Below, piece by piece: positions 8,118-9,110 of a DNA stretch of 9,110 nt. Position 1 is the stretch's first letter, and every line of letters begins with the position of its first letter. Both the position numbers and the translations under genes were made by a program. Under the pieces are notes generated by a model. That model was not told the DNA's origin, ran no database searches, and was given only the letters and a program-made list of their open reading frames with translations. Location of the stretch: NCBI GenBank assembly GCA_016866585.1, contig VGMB01000048.1, positions 1 to 9,110 on the forward strand, given 5' to 3'. Source of the stretch: Chlamydiota bacterium. Its GTDB lineage: Bacteria; Chlamydiota; Chlamydiia; Chlamydiales; Rhabdochlamydiaceae.

Positions 8118-9110
8118 TTAGAACATGTATATGAATTCTATTTCATAAAGCTTGAACCTTCTGAATGGTCCAATGTCTTTATCCAAAGTAATGGCCTGTT
8201 GCCATTGCTGTTGGAAAGTCAAGTTATTCGTTAAAAGATAATCAAGAGTAGCAACAAATCCGCGATAATTTCCGTTACCTGCTGCTGTCTTTCTTGTAGT
8301 TGGTATAGCTTTGGATCCCTTCGCATTAGCTACTGTAGTATAAAGGCCTGAATTAACCGCGTTACCAAGGCCTATTCCCGTTGTATCAAAATCTGGGACT
8401 GCTTGCGCTGCTAAGACTTGATAATTAATATCAAAAGCCCAATCGCCTTTTTTTCTAATCTCACCTAGCGAAAAGCCTAAATAACCACCAAAGTTTGCTC
8501 TTTTATTAGCTGTAAAAGAATGAGCCTGTGCTTTGTGATTATAGAGAGCTGCTGCATATCCTTTTATAGGTCTATTGAACCATTTAGGGAAACACTTATA
8601 TCCAACAATAAGTTGTGATATTAAAAACTGAAATCTTAAGTTATCAATACGGTCTGGATAATCTTTGGTATCCCAATCAATCAAAGAGTATTTAGTATAA
8701 AAACCAGAACTTGCTATATTCATAAATCCTAGCTCACCGACATAGCCGTATTGGTTTACTCTTTCATCAATTACAAATGAGCCAAGATGTGCATAGAGGT
8801 CTCCCCAATTATCAACCCCTACGTCATAACGGAATAGAACACCGTCCATAAAAGAGGCAAATTGAAGATTCGAATCAAAAATGTTGCTTAATCTTCTTCT
8901 TCCTAGCTCAATATCAAAAGTTGTAGAATCTGTGTCTACACAACGAGCCCCGAAAAACGCTTTTTCAAGCTTTAATTTATTTAAAGTGCCGCTAAATGTA
9001 CCCGCGTCATTATCAAATTCTAACTTTATGGAAGCCCAGCCTCGATCAATACGGTAATCTAACATAACGTTAACTTCCACGTCATACACATTAGCAGGGA
9101 GAACTGTTCC
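8118..9110 (-). CDS. Outer-membrane beta-barrel (porin-like) protein, 5' end outside window
   Basis: The frame is open for 330 codons from the right edge to TAA at 8120-8118. It reads on through the GTG at 9089 to the window end (GTVLPANVYDVEV), so 9089 is not a natural start and the signal peptide and first strands are missing. Most of the visible sequence alternates polar and hydrophobic residues in strands rich in aromatic residues and Gly, and it ends YEIEFIYMF. A terminal Phe after an alternating strand is the usual BAM-complex signal of outer-membrane barrels. Segments such as DIELGRRRLSNIFDSNLQF, DGVLFRYD and NYRGFVATLDYLLTNNLTF look like porins that contain many short antiparallel strands. 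Two Cys are visible (GARCVD, GYKCFP), which could join disulfide cross-links of a chlamydial envelope. It may belong to the porin-like proteins of amoeba-associated chlamydiae; no specific family or substrate can be claimed. It is monocistronic at its 3' end, with a terminator 3 nt downstream. Confidence 0.78.
   Translation of the reverse strand, partial: GTVLPANVYDVEVNVMLDYRIDRGWASIKLEFDNDAGTFSGTLNKLKLEKAFFGARCVDTDSTTFDIELGRRRLSNIFDSNLQFASFMDGVLFRYDVGVDNWGDLYAHLGSFVIDERVNQYGYVGELGFMNIASSGFYTKYSLIDWDTKDYPDRIDNLRFQFLISQLIVGYKCFPKWFNRPIKGYAAALYNHKAQAHSFTANKRANFGGYLGFSLGEIRKKGDWAFDINYQVLAAQAVPDFDTTGIGLGNAVNSGLYTTVANAKGSKAIPTTRKTAAGNGNYRGFVATLDYLLTNNLTFQQQWQQAITLDKDIGPFRRFKLYEIEFIYMF

Noticed and set aside
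9087..9089. GTG as start of the barrel gene
   Set aside because: The frame stays open upstream to the window edge, and a barrel protein must have a signal peptide that is not seen, so the gene starts outside.

Overview
The window most likely comes from a member of the phylum Chlamydiota, probably an environmental (Parachlamydiales-type) lineage. Three observations support this. A recC-recB pair faces a divergently transcribed LplT/YgeD-type transporter, which from memory is the order of Chlamydia trachomatis CT640-CT639 and CT641. The DNA is AT-rich. A nearby outer-membrane beta-barrel gene resembles the porins of amoeba-associated chlamydiae. The phylum is a confident inference from gene order and protein character; the genus cannot be set from this sequence.

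Layout. Positions 1-2762 (minus) hold the first 920 codons of recB; the rest, including the nuclease domain, runs off the left edge. Positions 2759-6052 (minus) hold complete recC, whose stop overlaps the recB start by 4 nt (ATGA), so the two are translated from one message. A 36-bp gap (6053-6088) separates recC from a divergent 567-aa major facilitator transporter (6089-7792, plus). A gene-free stretch of about 325 bp follows, with a long composite inverted repeat just past the transporter and an intrinsic terminator next to the last gene. From 8118 to the right edge, minus strand, lies a 5'-truncated outer-membrane beta-barrel protein ending in Phe.

How the genes work together. RecB and RecC are two of the three RecBCD subunits, which process DNA double-strand ends for RecA-dependent repair. 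recD is not visible here, and ptrA, which separates recC from recB in Escherichia coli, is absent between them. The transporter belongs to the family that flips lysophospholipids across the inner membrane for re-acylation. Its last ~140 residues look like a PlsC/Aas acyltransferase domain that has lost its catalytic motifs, and this is the most interesting point in the window. The barrel protein is a separate envelope gene whose transcription comes from outside the window and ends at the terminator near 8087-8115.

I found no CRISPR array, tRNA, rRNA, insertion sequence, phage gene or recognisable new defence system. The window is mostly conserved housekeeping sequence.
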